Counted from the first letter of the stretch, positions 35,749-47,702 are shown. The stretch: DNA of 64,000 nucleotides from Hofstenia miamia (GCA_004352715.1 SCFE01000051.1:344305-408304); one strand, 5' to 3'. Notes: generated by a model not told the origin, from the sequence alone. A program made the numbers and translations.

Positions 35749-36448
35749 CTGAGGTAGGGCTCCTGTCCGGCCTGTAGCCCATCCCCAAAAAATACGCTCG
35801 TTGGTTTGTCCATGCTCGCGTCCTAAGCCAGTTATGCCCTTAGATAAATGAAATTTAACTAAAACAGCTTAAATAGTAAGAATAACTACCAATGTGGTAT
35901 TATCCATGCATACACAAAATGTCAAAAAATTACCAATTTGGTTGACATCAAAAACCTTTTTGACATCATTGAGCGGTCTAATTTTACAGCTCCAAAGTCA
36001 CAATTTAGTCCTGTTTCCAGAAGAAGCTACATGTATATTTACCCATTTTGTCTTAGTTATCACAATATAACACTACACTGCTTGTATGACCTTGCATAAT
36101 GGGGAAATTGCAATAATTCTACTTAAAGGGTATGTAAAGTCTTCTGAAGTTAACAACTTACGATTCTTACGTTAAAATATAATGTACATAAGTAGGGTAT
36201 GATTATCAATGCAGTATCAGAACCTGACCGTGAAAGAAATGGAATTCTCTGTTGTGAGTTAAACAGTAAATTTTATGTGGCTTAGTGTAATGTTTTATAG
36301 GCTATGTTGTAATTTCATTGTTGTAAATCTACATGAACGTTAGTGTTTCACAATATATATATATATACAAAGATAGATATACAGAATAGATAGATAAAAA
36401 ATTTTTATCAATCAACTTTGTCCGTGCTCGCTACGAGCCCTACCCTAG
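35749..36448. mobile_element. Non-autonomous hAT-like element, 700 bp
   Basis: The left end reads CTGAGGTAGGGCTC and the reverse complement of the right end reads CTAGGGTAGGGCTC (12 of 14). It is flanked by a perfect 8-bp direct repeat GAAATCAT (35741-35748 and 36449-36456), the hAT-type duplication. Near the right end GCTCG-CTA-CGAGC (36425-36437) can form a hairpin. TTTGTCCATGCTCGC near the left end recurs as TTTGTCCGTGCTCGC at 36418. The interior has a (TA)n run at about 36355 and no transposase. Confidence 0.75.
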
Positions 36449-36456
36449 GAAATCAT

Positions 36457-39177
36457 TATAAATTGTGACAAATGCCTGGGTTAATTATGGTTAATGAGCA
36501 ATATTTTGCTGAAGTGTTCCTAAGTATGCTGCCATCACAGCTTGGCAATTTTCAGTAAGATAGTCAAAGGGGGGCCAAAAAAATACTCTAACACAGGTGA
36601 AGGACTTAATCCAAGAATTCGCTTAAGCAACCAAATTAAAGAATTAACTACATTCGAAATCAATTATTCGATGTGCATTAAAAATACAGAAGCATATATC
36701 TAAAGATTCTACATTGAGTTGAAACATTTCATTGTTTGATAGACTTTCGAATTTGTTTGCTAAACGCTTGAAATGGCAATCTGCTTTCTGCTTGTTTCAA
36801 ATAAATCAAAAATTTGTAGAGTTGCAAAGCTGAGGGGAACTTGTATATTTGTAGTAATTTTATAAAATTTTGCAACAATTCTTGTAAGAGTATTTGTTGC
36901 TTCTTTTTTCTTTTTGTCAAGCAAATAAAGGTTTTGGGTATACGCATCGCTAGGAATGAATTCACATCAGAGGTAATTGCCATCATTAGAGGGAAATAGT
37001 AAATGACCGTGACCTTTACATTTATTCATTTACCTCCTGTTTGAACATTATTTCAATTGACAAAAATTTGCATGCAGTCCATTTCATTAATTTTACGTTA
37101 TATTAAAAATTACAAATATCATTCTTCATTAAAAAAAAAGTACATTGTTTTGATTTTTTAGAGAAGAGCGGATATGAATATTTAAGCATTCTCTTTTTTT
37201 ACAAACCTAATTGCATTAGGGGATTTCCTCAAAGAGTATCAAATTAGCTCACACAGTAGCCTTTTAATTCGGATTTTAAAGAAATGGAGTTGTTCATAAA
37301 GAAGTACAACCAACATTTTTAATGTTGTCCTGCTTTCAGAAAAGAGAATGCTTCAAAGATTTTATAAGCACACTCCCACTTGCTTAAGTACTTTTATAAA
37401 TTTCAAAATACATTTTTATTTTCGCGAACAATTTTTTTGCAAAATGTTGAGATTTCTTAAATTTAAAATATGTGTCTTTTGATTGTATAAACAATTTTTA
37501 AATAAATTTTGATTTTGTTTCTATTGCATTTATATTTATGTATTTATTATGAAACCCTAGAGTGACCCAAAACTTAATTAAAAAATTTATTTCAAATTTT
37601 GACCATTATTGAAGGAATGAGTTAAGATGAACGTAACAATACAGATAGTTGAATGATAACTAAGTTGTTATAAAACTCAAATATAATTTATCTAGATTAC
37701 TGCTAATACATTTATTTAAATGTCATTATTCTAAGAAACTTGCAATATTCAATTTCAATTTTTTTTGCATATTTTAATAACTTACTTAACATTTGTAAGG
37801 TAGAACATTATACTATATGTAATTTATTTTCTGCATTACTAAGTGTTTTACAATACTTTGTTATTCAAAACGTGCATGCAAATATATTTTCTGTAACACT
37901 ATTCTTTGAGACATGAAATTTCGTTGTTTCAACATATGAATTCGACATTTTTGTTAATTAAGAGCTTGCTCTCAATTCTCCCATACATAATAATGTTGTG
38001 TAATGGCAATAAATGATACCTTATATGGCATGGAGACAGTCAATTTATTCACTTTATGCCACAAGCGATAAATAAACATTCCTATCCTTCAAATGCTACA
38101 TCTGTACATTATTAGTAGCACTTTGTTAGATATTCAACTATATCATGTGGGTAAATAAGTGATGAACGCTCTTGCAAATTCCCACCTAATTTTTAAAAGG
38201 TGGGTTCAAAATTTGAAATAGATTTAGTTTGGGTTTTACATTGGAACAGTTCCCTTCTAATTAGCCAGGAATTATTGGATAATAGTATTTAGAATTCATC
38301 GTGGTCTTTGAAAAAGCTATCAAGCCCTATGTTCCAATATAATTCTTTAAAGAACAAAACAGAATTTTTTCTTAAGTTTGAGTTGGCATTGGGTATAAAT
38401 GATTTTTGTCGGATACATTCATGTTTTAGCAACTTCTTGTACTTCGAGAATAACCTGCGTTTGATTTTTTATTTCATAGCATCAAACTCTCAATGTCTCC
38501 ACTCATTAGCAAATCAATTTACATAAGAAGTTAAAAATATTTTTGGTAAGATTTGTCAGATTGTCGATCATAAAAGGTTTGTTTTAAGATGTATAGTGGA
38601 AAACATGTGGTAAAAATCAGTAGTGAGGTTGACTCCCTTGACACACGGTCGGTTGAAACTATCCTAGAGAACTGCAAATATACAATTGCTTATTCTGTTA
38701 GAATTGCTTGTTGGGAATTTATAGTTTTAACCAGTTTTATGTGGGACATGTGTCGTATCTGTAAGTCTGACTAATCGTCATTAAGACAGACATTCGAACA
38801 AGCTGCCTGCAACTGTAGTCGGCTGAGCGACATCTATGGGACTGGATTAGACTTTATAATATTCCATATAGAAACAATATAAGACCTTTAGCTCTGTAAA
38901 AACCGCATATGATGCAAGCAGTATTGTGAAACAGTCCATCTGCTTACAGGCAATCTGATTAATAAGACATAACTAATCAATGTTAAACGTCACTATCAAA
39001 TCAAAGACTTTAAATGTGGTTTCCTTTTTATGACACATTTCGTTTGTCTTGATATAGTTTTAGTTATCAATTGGCTCAGCCGTTCAAATTTTCTGGCGGC
39101 TGTCTGATATAAAATTATTTACTGTATTCCAATTACATATTGATATTACATAGTCGTATGAAGCGTGAGAAATAATT
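36457..39177. other. AT-rich spacer
   Basis: Open stretches at 36729-36986 (-), 38308-38526 (+) and 38589-38774 (+) lack motifs or splice signals that would support a gene. No elements were recognised. Confidence 0.5.
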
Positions 39178-39371
39178 ACAGGATCTGTGGGCCCTCCCCC
39201 AGAAAGGTTTAAAAACAAAAGCCGTCAAATGCAATTTGGAGCTATTTCTAACCTTAATCCAACACACATAATTATTGTTATATGCTACAAGCTTAAATTA
39301 TTTTAATTTTTTTTAAATTTTTTGACTATATTCTTGAGTACAGTGGAACATAGTGTGGATCCGCCCTGTGC
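39178..39371. mobile_element. Possible eroded hAT-like MITE
   Basis: The left side CAGGATCTGTGGGCC and the reverse complement of the right side CAGGGCGGATCCACAC share CAGG and GGATC blocks, as in many hAT MITE ends. The alignment needs a gap, and the flanks do not give a clear 8-bp duplication. Weak call. Confidence 0.25.
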
Positions 39372-40094
39372 TTAAATATTTCAACATATATTTGACAGAG
39401 ATTACCAGAAGATAATTTTTTATTCCAATTTTCGTTTGCGTAATAATTGCTTAATTTCTTTGACGCACAACAACATGAAATTTAAAATTATGATTATGCA
39501 ATATCTTTTGTTTGAATCCATTACTTTGAGCGCGTAGTTTTGAATATTTGTTAATTTTTTAAATAAAGCCCATTTTTCAATGAATACAACTATTAGTATT
39601 TTAATGTTTTTTTCAAATCGAGTTAAAAATATAAGCTTACAACAAAAACAAAGTTAAGATACAAAGCAGAAGAGCAACAAAGTTGCAACTTGGCATGACT
39701 ATCTTTGAAGTTTCTTCCTCAAAACTAATTTAAGCATAACACTATCTTTTGTTCAACACCCCTAATGAAGTTAATTAAAGTAAGTTTTTTTCAAAGAAAA
39801 TTAATTGCAAACATTACTTTACTAATATATTATGCTTTTTGTGCTATGTAACAATTTCAGAATCAAGATTATTAAATTAAAAACATTTATATTTTTGCAT
39901 GATGCATTCACGATTACTAAATTTAGTGCAAGTTTGGAAATGGAAAGCTTATCCCAATTTATTTAAAATGATTGGCCTGGCTAAAAAATTTGGTACTTGC
40001 AAGAAATCTTGAGTAAAAGAATACACGTGCAATTTTTTTGATACAGCAAAAAGTTTCTTAGATCAGTCTTTTCTTTGATGAAAACAAAGAAACA

Positions 40095-40115
40095 GTAGAT
40101 TTACTTAATTAACTA
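40095..40115 (+). repeat. 21-bp direct repeat, left of the Gypsy remnant
   Basis: The 21-mer beginning GTAGATTTACTTAATTAACT occurs here and again at 43266-43286, bracketing about 3.15 kb of Gypsy internal sequence. At the right it is the start of the apparent 3' LTR. Here it may be all that is left of the 5' LTR. Confidence 0.75.
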
Positions 40116-40239
40116 AAACACATGAATAAACTAAATCCTCCAGAAATGCCAAACGCTTGGGACTTCCTGGTCTGGACAGCACAAACAAAGAGTGGCATCA
40201 AACAGTTTCAACTCTCAGTACGAGCCAAAGCCACAACAG

Positions 40240-40827
40240 AATAAATGTAAGTTTTGTGGTAAAATTCACTAATTCGGAAGGAAGAATTGTCCGGCCGCTA
40301 ACATAATTTGTTTCAATTGTGGAGTTATCGATCATTTTTCGCGCTTTTGTCAAAAGCCAAGAAAAAATCAGGGAGCTCTTGTAAACGCTAATATTTCCCA
40401 TGAGCAACAAGAAGATAATGGTGACTATTATGGGTTACAGAACTTTATGGAGGGACACATTTTGCTTATTTCTACAGAGAAAAAAGATAATTTTAAAACA
40501 ATTGAACTGAGAACAAGAGCCAGTGTTATCCCCTGTTATATAGACACTTTATCATTTTATAATCTTATGAGTCAAGATTATTTTAATAAGAATTTGTCAA
40601 GGAAAGTCACCTTAGGCAAATTGCAAAGCGATGAATTTATAACAATTGCAAATGGTTCTGTAGTTAAGCCAACAGGACGCTGGAAGACAACCGCTCGAGT
40701 AGATGAATCACTGGATGAACAAATAACGCTTCGAGTTGTTGATCAATTGCCAGTTAACGCCATTGTTGGCATAGAATTTCTCTTAAAATTTGAAGCGATA
40801 CATTTTAATTTTTCAGTCAAAGAATGA
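40240..40827 (+). pseudogene. Gypsy gag zinc knuckles and protease, broken
   Basis: CKFCGKIH (40246), a stop, and FGRKNC form a first knuckle. CFNCGVIDHFSRFC (from 40309) is a complete C-x2-C-x4-H-x4-C knuckle that binds nucleic acid. Downstream, VIPCYIDTLSFYNLMSQDYF (about 40529) is the aspartic protease active-site region with DTL in place of DTG. VNAIVGIEFLLKF near the end matches the ILG-DFL flap-side block. The loss of the active-site glycine and the stop in the first knuckle indicate inactivity. Confidence 0.85.
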
Positions 40828-40879
40828 CCCATTACTTTATTGGCAACAACCCAAACAAAGGATGGAGATCAGCTACTTA

Positions 40880-41600
40880 AACAACATTAGTAAAAGATTT
40901 TAGACATCTTTTTGATCTACCCATCAAAAAAGCAAAGCTGAAAAATTTTGGGCCAATACCAATTATAAAGTTAAAGCAAAATCAAGAACCTCGTGCTCAA
41001 CCAGTGCGACACAACTACAAGCCAAAACATCAAGAGTTCGTTACAAGTGAAATTAAAGAATGGCAAGAAAACGGACTGATAAGGCCATCGTGTTCTTCAT
41101 TCAGACACAATATTCAAGTTGTTGAATCGAGTGATAAACTCAGATTAGTAATACATTATTGATCTCTAAATAGCTGTACAGAATTTGATTTGTTTCCAAT
41201 TCCAAACTTGGATGATCAATTGAGAAAGTTATCTGGTTGTTCAGTTTTTGCGAAATTCTATCACCAAATCCCCTTGAATAATGAAGATGTTCCAAAAGCT
41301 GCTTTTGTTGCAAACATAAAACTATGGGATCCATTAAGAGTCATTGAAGGTCTCAAAAATGCAATGGCTCAGGCGAGAATCGGTTATGAATTGTTTGGAA
41401 CTGAAATTGATTGTGCATGCCTGGTAGATGACGTTCTGATTGGAGCTAAGAATTCAAAAGAACTTGATGCGATATTAAGAAGAATTTTAACCAAAATCGC
41501 ACAGGAGACTTACGTTGCGACAAGATAAGTGTGCTTTCTTTGAAAGGAAAGTTTCATTCTTGGGAAATACCATTGAAAATGGCGCTGCATCGCCAGATCC
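40880..41600 (+). pseudogene. Gypsy reverse transcriptase, broken
   Basis: The reading includes DFRHLFDLPIKKAKLKNFGP, PRAQPVRHNYKPKHQEF, SEIKEWQENGLIRPS, LRLVIHY then a stop and SLN (the D-R-LN block), FPIPNLDDQLRKLSGCSVF and KFYHQIPLN. The catalytic box is CLVDDVLIGAKNSKEL (about 41420), so the aspartate pair survives as LVDD. A frame change follows, leading to RQDKCAFFERKVSFLGNTIE. At least one stop (41161) and one frame break occur. Confidence 0.85.
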
Positions 41601-42176
41601 TAAATGAATTGAACCAATCATCCAGTTTCAAAAGCCAAAAGGAGTTGCCGCATTGCATAGATTTTTGGGAATGATTGGATGGTATCAAGAATACATACGC
41701 AATTTTGCTTCTACCAGTTTACCACTACAGCGCCTAGTTCAAAGATGATCATTACAAACATGGAACGGTGAACATGATCTTTCATTTAAAAAATTGAGCA
41801 ACAGCTTGGTCTTGCTACCTTAACGCTTCCGAACCCAAATGAACCAATAACTCTACCTACCATGTCTACGATATCAGCTGTACTAGATCAAAACAAGAAG
41901 CCATTGTATTTTGCAAGTCGCAAGCTCAGGCAGCATGAAGAGAATCTTCATATTAATGAAAAAGAGGCACTGGCGGTGGTGTTTGCAGTAGAAAAAATAA
42001 AAAAATTTCTACTAGGTCGGCATTTTACGTTAATAATTGACAGCGCTGCATGTTCTCTTTTGTTCAAATTGCTACGTTGGAGACTGGCATTAGAAGAGTA
42101 TGACTTCGACGTCAAATTGATTAAAAGCAAAGAATGTTGTAGCAGATGCCTTATCGCGGGAGAGTTACTTAATTAG
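41600..42176 (+). pseudogene. Gypsy connection and RNase H region, broken
   Basis: KPKGVAALHRFLGMIGWYQE and YIRNFASTSLPLQRL are the usual post-RT block. After a frame change, 41862-42176 reads LDQNKKPLYFASRKLRQHEE, NLHINEKEALAVVFAVEKIK, KFLLGRHFTLIIDSAACSLL, the RNase H core with the E of the YS--E--- block. The end would continue as NVVADALSRESYL after a one-base shift. This domain normally removes the RNA strand. Confidence 0.8.
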
Positions 42177-42229
42177 CAAAGATTATGGAGCAGTATGGAA
42201 GCATACCTTACTGAAGACAATACAAGGAA

Positions 42230-42735
42230 ATCACATTGGAAAACTGCAATGAAAGCAATGATTCAGCAGGACAAACTGTATTGACCAGGTTGCAATAGAG
42301 ATATCGACAATTTTGTAGATAACTGCGAAACATGTTGCTGGATCAAGCCTCAATGGGCCAAACCATCATCCGGGATTTTGCCAAACGTTTTACGACCGGG
42401 ACAGTTAGTCTGTATTGATTTTGTTGGCCCGCTGCCAACAACACCAAATGGAAACCGTTATCTTTTGAATTTTGTCGACGCTGCCTCACGGTTTGCAGAG
42501 GTGTACTGCATCAGAAACATTACCACTGATACATTGTCCAAATGTTTTCAAGATTACGTGGCACGCTATGGACACATTGAGCGCTTGTTAAGCAACAGAG
42601 GAAGTCAACTTGAATGTGAGCAGTTTACCAATGAGTGCAAGAAAAGGGGAGTAAAAAAACTAAGGACGACGAGTTACCACCCAAAAGGCAATGGCCCCTG
42701 TGAAAGGTACGAAGCTTCTGTTAATTCAACATGAA
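42230..42735 (+). pseudogene. Gypsy integrase, broken
   Basis: A zinc-binding-like N-terminal piece is degenerate (CETCC remains, about 42324). The core reads LRPGQLVCIDFVGPLPTTP (first catalytic D), NGNRYLLNFVDAASRFAEVY, LLSNRGSQL (the second D is N) and TTSYHPKGNGPCERYEAS (the E of G--ER). The frame then stops at 42732. Loss of the second aspartate makes it catalytically dead. Confidence 0.85.
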
Positions 42736-42929
42736 TTTGGTAGCTCTACAGGAAGCTGGGACACCCATATTACGAGAGCCATGGGAGATCATTGTCATAC
42801 TGTGCATTCGGCAACGGGCGTTAGGCCACATTTTTTAATGTTTAGAGCAACTTTGAAGGATTTGAAATAGCCCAAAAAAATTCAATAAAATCGGCTCAAA
42901 GAAATATATATCATTCGAAGTCACCCACA

Positions 42930-43249
42930 ACTTTGCAGCCGGGGATAGAGTCATTATACGATATCCTACGTATACTCAAAAAGGGCACATTCCTGACCAC
43001 CGCGAAGGAATTGTTGAACGCATGATGTCTCCTCAAGTTGCAGTGGTTGACGGAAAAACAGTTGCTGTAAATATACTATCAAGATTGCCAACACATCAAC
43101 ATAAAGAGGAAGGGAACATGGGTGCAATTAATCCTCCCGAATCTCATAACGCAAACTCTACATTTGCTGACAAAAACTTGGCGTCAGAGGCTACACGACG
43201 CCAAAGGAACCGCAAACTAAGGCAGATTTTCCAAGCTGGCTTTCCCTAA
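42930..43249 (+). pseudogene. Gypsy integrase C-terminal tail
   Basis: In-frame sequence AAGDRVIIRYPTYTQKGHIP, DHREGIVERMMSPQVAVVDG, KTVAVNILSRLPTHQHKEEG matches the GD-V--R---- and V-----P--V chromatin- or DNA-binding tail found after Gypsy integrases. The tail ends at 43247 in a basic region (RRQRNRKLRQ). Confidence 0.75.
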
Positions 43250-43263
43250 TTTTCCAGGGTGAT

Positions 43264-43400
43264 GTGTAGATTTACTTAATTAACTAATTGTGTAACAATG
43301 TTGACACTCAACTAGACGATACTAGTAAGCGCGGTACTAACAGATATTTAAATGGATGTACCATTAATAGATGATACGCGTGTTTTATTATAAGCCTTCG
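43264..43400 (+). mobile_element. Apparent 3' LTR start of the Gypsy element
   Basis: Just after a purine-containing stretch (CCAGGGTGA), the sequence TGTGTAGATTTACTTAATTA starts with TG as LTRs do. It contains the TATA-like GATATTTAAATGG (about 43344) and TTTTATTATAAGC (about 43382). The right end (CA) cannot be placed with confidence. Confidence 0.5.
43266..43286 (+). repeat. 21-bp direct repeat, right copy
   Basis: Exact match to 40095-40115. See the left copy. Confidence 0.75.
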
Positions 43401-43774
43401 AAAGATTACAGAAATTGCTGCTGACAATTTCCAAAATGTCCAAAATTAAATCTGCTGACAGTCATCTGATCCATATAGCCTATCACAAGATGCACAGTTT
43501 GAGCACAATTGGAAGCCCCTAGATGTAAATCCATTGGCATCATGGAAGCTGAATAAACATATTAATGCAATGATTCTGGTCTCCGAAATCACCGCCCAAA
43601 GCAGTACATTTAGAAAATTGTAGGGGTTTATAGGCAATCTCCATAAACTTCTCACTTCCGCTGAGCATATTGTTCATCGAATTAACCTTTCCTTCTAAAT
43701 AAAAATGGCCCTAATCTGAAGTCAAAAGATTTCCAAGAAATTTTTGGTTCTCTTCTGTTTTCTTTATTTTCTAG

Positions 43775-43928
43775 GCCATGCCTTTCTATTCTTTTTATCG
43801 GATCAGTCAGCTTGGGTTTTGTCTGTATGCGATATGGGTATTTCTTCAAATCTTCTACAATGACTCTTCTGCACTCAAAGACCATTATTTTGAATTCTAT
43901 AATTGTACAGATCCCGGGCCAGCCGGAG
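43775..43928 (+). CDS. Exon-like block with splice-like ends, unrecognised
   Basis: A strong polypyrimidine tract ending TTTCTAG precedes 43775, and GGAG|GTAAAA follows 43928. One frame reads AMPFYSFYRISQLGFCLYAI, then WVFLQIFYNDSSALKDHYFE and FYNCTDPGPAG, with a likely membrane segment (LGFCLYAIWVFLQIF). A second plus frame and a minus-strand frame are also open here, so the coding strand is uncertain. It would splice in phase 1 to 44331. I do not recognise the protein. Confidence 0.35.
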
Positions 43929-44330
43929 GTAAAAGAATGTTTAGAGGATGGCTTGTTAAGCTTTAATACAGTCTTAATTGCTCAATCTTAATGACCCAGT
44001 CTTAAATGTTTGATTTTAAGGTGCCCTGTTCATATCGAAAAATTTGTGAAATTTCTCTGAAATATTCTTTTAAGAGAAACACGATTCGTTGCTTGAGCTG
44101 CAAACTCAGTTTCTTATTATTCGTTTCAGCTGACATATTCTAAAATGCTAGTTTGATTATTACATATTTAAAATCAGGTTGACCGAAGACTTGCACGAGG
44201 CACATTTTTTATCAGTTTGTATAATATGATATATTGCAATGTTCTACAAATTGATCTTTAAATATTTGTGAACTGTACATGTATTTAATCAGAGTCTAAG
44301 ACTACAAATATGTTTCCCTTTCAATTATAG

Positions 44331-44437
44331 TTTTGCCATTCCAGCTTATATTCCTCAGAACAGCCCTAAAATTGCAATACATTTTGATGCAGCTGAAATG
44401 GAAATGGCCCAAAATTCACCCGTATAAAGAGATTTAA
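44331..44437 (+). CDS. Possible terminal exon following 43775-43928
   Basis: After TTTCCCTTTCAATTATAG, the frame continuing from the previous block reads LPFQLIFLRTALKLQYIL, MQLKWKWPKIHPYKEI and stops at 44435-44437. AATAAA follows at 44469-44474. The consistent phase, acceptor and polyadenylation signal support a last exon, but no homologue is recognised and the piece is short. Confidence 0.35.
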
Positions 44438-44474
44438 CGGAAATAACTTTTTCAAGTGAGTCTTTGCAAATAAA

Positions 44475-45420
44475 ATGCTAGTGGAGTGAGATATTTCACA
44501 TAAAGTTATTCAATTGAACAACATAAATAACTATTGTTAGAATTTTAACTCACGTATCTATTTTTTGAGGGCGGACACTGTCGAGATATACTAACTATTT
44601 CAATTCATTCACCAAGTATATAATTTGATCTTGTATATTCAAATCATTTTTTGCACCTGAAGTTCTGAAGAGTTTAGTTCAATATAATTCTGTGCAAAGT
44701 ACTGGTGCAAAATTACAAATTACAAGCTATTTACAAAATAATAATAAAATGTATATACTTATACATATTATAAATGCTTGTGCGAATTTCTAAGTATACA
44801 TTGCCTGTGAAAAAGGAATATTCGCTATTTTTTTTAATGTTTTGTAGTATATTTCGATTTTGCTGTCATGGTAAAGTTACTTCCATATTTTTGTTGCTAT
44901 ATAGTGAAAACTATTAGAATTTTTATCTAAGCTTAACAATTTTTGAGAACGTTCATATAATTTAACATATTGCTTTGAAATTGTTGACCAAATTTGAATT
45001 TAAATAATATTGATACCATTTGCATTTCAATTGGGTAATAAGGTGATAATTTTACATCGTGAACGATAGTGGAATGCACTGCCATTTTTTTACAAATTTG
45101 AAAGTTTTCGACAGAATTTCAATCATTGTCAATTTCAGCACCTAAATAGTTAATTTTGTTTACTTTGATTTAGTTATACATGATTCTTATTAACCTTAAA
45201 CAGCGCGGAGACTTCTGTAAATTTTTCATGATCATAGAGATACAAATTTAAACTCTTATTACGAAAAAATCCTAACACTATTCTCAATCTGAAACCACCA
45301 CTTGATAGAAGTGTCTATCTTTTATTTTTGCTCTTAATCCGCGACCCTATTCTGTTCTATCTGAAGGCCTCCACCCGCGTGACCTCTGACCTTCCCAAGG
45401 CATGCCTCATGGGTTTGGAA

Positions 45421-45467
<47 letters not shown>

Positions 45468-46186
45468 TTGTATATCTCTATTATGTCGGAATAAGCTTAT
45501 CAAATAGCGTACTGTAACTTACTTCAAATATTTAGGATTTTCACAAAACATCCAGAAGCAAAATCGAACTTTCCCTTCTTTCAAGACATTAACTCAGTTT
45601 GTTTAAAATATAATATAATGATGCGTTCACACAGCCTTTCTGTATCACGTATGATATCACAAGCCATATCATTAATCGATGACTACCGCTTGTTTTTCAA
45701 AGAACTCTTTGACTTGGGTGCAAGGCATTTTGCACGAAAAACCAACATCATTCTCTTAGAGGTAACAAAACTTAAGTAAATGCAGTTGAGAAATTTTTTA
45801 TTTAAAAAAATCGAGCCAGAAGTTTATTGATTATTATTTGAAATTTTAAATGGTTTAAGTGTCCGAATTTTAATATTCCATTGAAATATTTCAACTTTTT
45901 GGAAGTTTCTAGTAATATACTCAATTGCCTCTCACACTTATGTTTTGTGAGAAATGGGTTTTTCCATGACTTCTATAACACTAACTTTTCTGAAGGCAAA
46001 TGATCATTTAGCTTTTATTAGTGAATTCAAGAGCGGAATTAATAAATGACTGAGTGAAATCGGCCAAATGTTGCTGTTATTTATTCATTTGTTCCAGTTC
46101 AGTTAGTGTTATAGATGTTCATGGTTATTCCGAACGTAATTGACGATGTCTCCGCATCAAATCAGTAACTTTTGTGATAATTGATT
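44475..46186. repeat. AT-rich spacer with (TA)n at 45425-45464
   Basis: A 40-base TA microsatellite lies at 45425-45464. A GC-richer patch (about 45335-45420: CCACCCGCGTGACCTCTGACC) precedes it and is unexplained. Nothing else is seen. Confidence 0.6.
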
Positions 46187-46772
46187 TGGGCCCTGCAAGT
46201 CGAGATATTTTTCGGTCGGGTTGAGTCGGGTTAGTCTCTTAAAATTCGAGTCGAATCTTGTCTAAGCACATAGGCCTATCAATATCATAACTTTAAAGTA
46301 CCTATTAAATAACCAAGTATGAAAAAAATATATTCTCGCAGTTATGTTTGTAATTTGCCAAAATTGTGTAATTGATCATTATATTGTATATAGCTGTAGA
46401 TATAGCATTAGGCAATCAAATCTGATGTTCCTGAATTTAGGAAAAGAATACCTATCAAAAATCACTTGAATATAGTGTGAAGTTAGACCACCAACTTGAA
46501 ATTACGACTAAAAAATTAAGCTTTACATTAAGAAAATCAAAGCAATCCAATCAGTAGGAAGCGCTACCAACGCATGTCGATGTTAGTAATGATCATTCAA
46601 TAGACAATATGGTTCACACTGAATGACTCTGAAAGAAATTTTTGTGGAAAATATTATTTTCAATTTGCAAACATAACCTGTATTGTTCAACTTCAAATCA
46701 ATAATACTCAAGCTCACTAGACCTGACTCGAAATCTGTAAATGTGTAAATTTCGACTACTCGCAGGGCCCTA
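46187..46772. mobile_element. Probable hAT-like non-autonomous element, 586 bp
   Basis: The left end reads TGGGCCCTGCAAGT and the reverse complement of the right end reads TAGGGCCCTGCGAGT. The flanks AATTGATT (46179-46186) and AATTGAAT (46773-46780) form an 8-bp duplication with one mismatch. Inside the left end GTCGGGTTGAGTCGGGTTAG shows a short GTCGGGTT repeat. No transposase is encoded. Confidence 0.55.
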
Positions 46773-47441
46773 AATTGAATGAGGTTTATTACGTTTTTTT
46801 CAATATCGCTATGATTATTCTTATTTTATATATATTGATTTTTGCTGTATTTGGACATAGACAATCTCAACAAGAAAGGAGTATTGTCTCCATTTGTCTT
46901 GGAAATGTTCCTGTAATGAGGTAAGCTACGGCCACGGGAATTTTGTTGATTTCGTTTGCAGAATGAACACTAACCGTGCCCACCCTGCGCCCGTTTATCT
47001 TCAAATTACCGATACCCGCCTGCTATAATGATTTCACAAAACGTGCAATTATAATCATGTACAGTAACATATTTTTCAAACATTTGTTGCTGTCCAGCAG
47101 CAATAGTTTTTTTGGAATGTTCTATTAAAAATTTAAGCTAAGAATGCAAAACGTAAAATTTTAATTTTACTTTATCATTTGAATAATTTCTACTGTGTTA
47201 CGTTACTATAGACTTCTATTGTAAGAGTTGTAGAGGAAATCTTTAAGAAATGTCTTTAAAAATTCATTTTTGCAGCTCTCTTTAGAAAATATTTTTTGAA
47301 GGCATTTAATGATTAAGAGGTGTGTAGTAGCTCTCGCAAAATAAAATAGTCTGTAAGTATAGTTTGAAAAAGGCTTGTGTGCTACTTCCAATTTATTTTC
47401 CATATGTTTGTGCTATTTGAAGATCTAAATGTACATGTATG

Positions 47442-47702
47442 AGTAGTTAAGATCAAGGCAAGGAGGCCCCATTGGGACACCCTGAAGTTCTCGTAACACC
47501 CCATTACTATTTACCACATGGAAATGAAGTGATTCTATTGGACGCCATCTAGCGACGAAATATTTTTGACAAAACTAAAATGAGCAAATTAATTTTTTAG
47601 ACAATTTGTTCAGACTAAAGTGAGAATCTTTGATTTTTAGCATTTAGGCAAACTGATATTTTTGATGAAAAATTTCACTTAGGGTGTGTTTGTTGTAAAA
47701 AT
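47442..47702 (+). repeat. 261-bp inverted arm, left
   Basis: The reverse complement of this segment lies at 49336-49596, with at least two substitutions (CGACG against CGATG near 47554 and an A/T difference near 47591). Homology stops at 47442. At the other side the partner is cut by the 1000-N gap. Confidence 0.9.

Larger units (their letters stand above)
40116..43263 (+). mobile_element. Decayed Ty3/Gypsy-type retrotransposon, internal region
   Basis: The gene order gag zinc knuckles, protease, RT, RNase H, integrase and C-terminal tail follows the Ty3/Gypsy arrangement. All parts are on the plus strand but split by stops and frameshifts. The capsid part of gag and most or all of the 5' LTR are missing. 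The zinc-knuckle style is that of invertebrate Gypsy elements. These elements assemble particles and integrate a DNA copy. This copy has lost key residues in protease and integrase. Confidence 0.9.

Noticed and set aside
38308-38774. Two open stretches of about 60-70 codons
   Set aside because: No motif, splice context or composition change supporting a gene.
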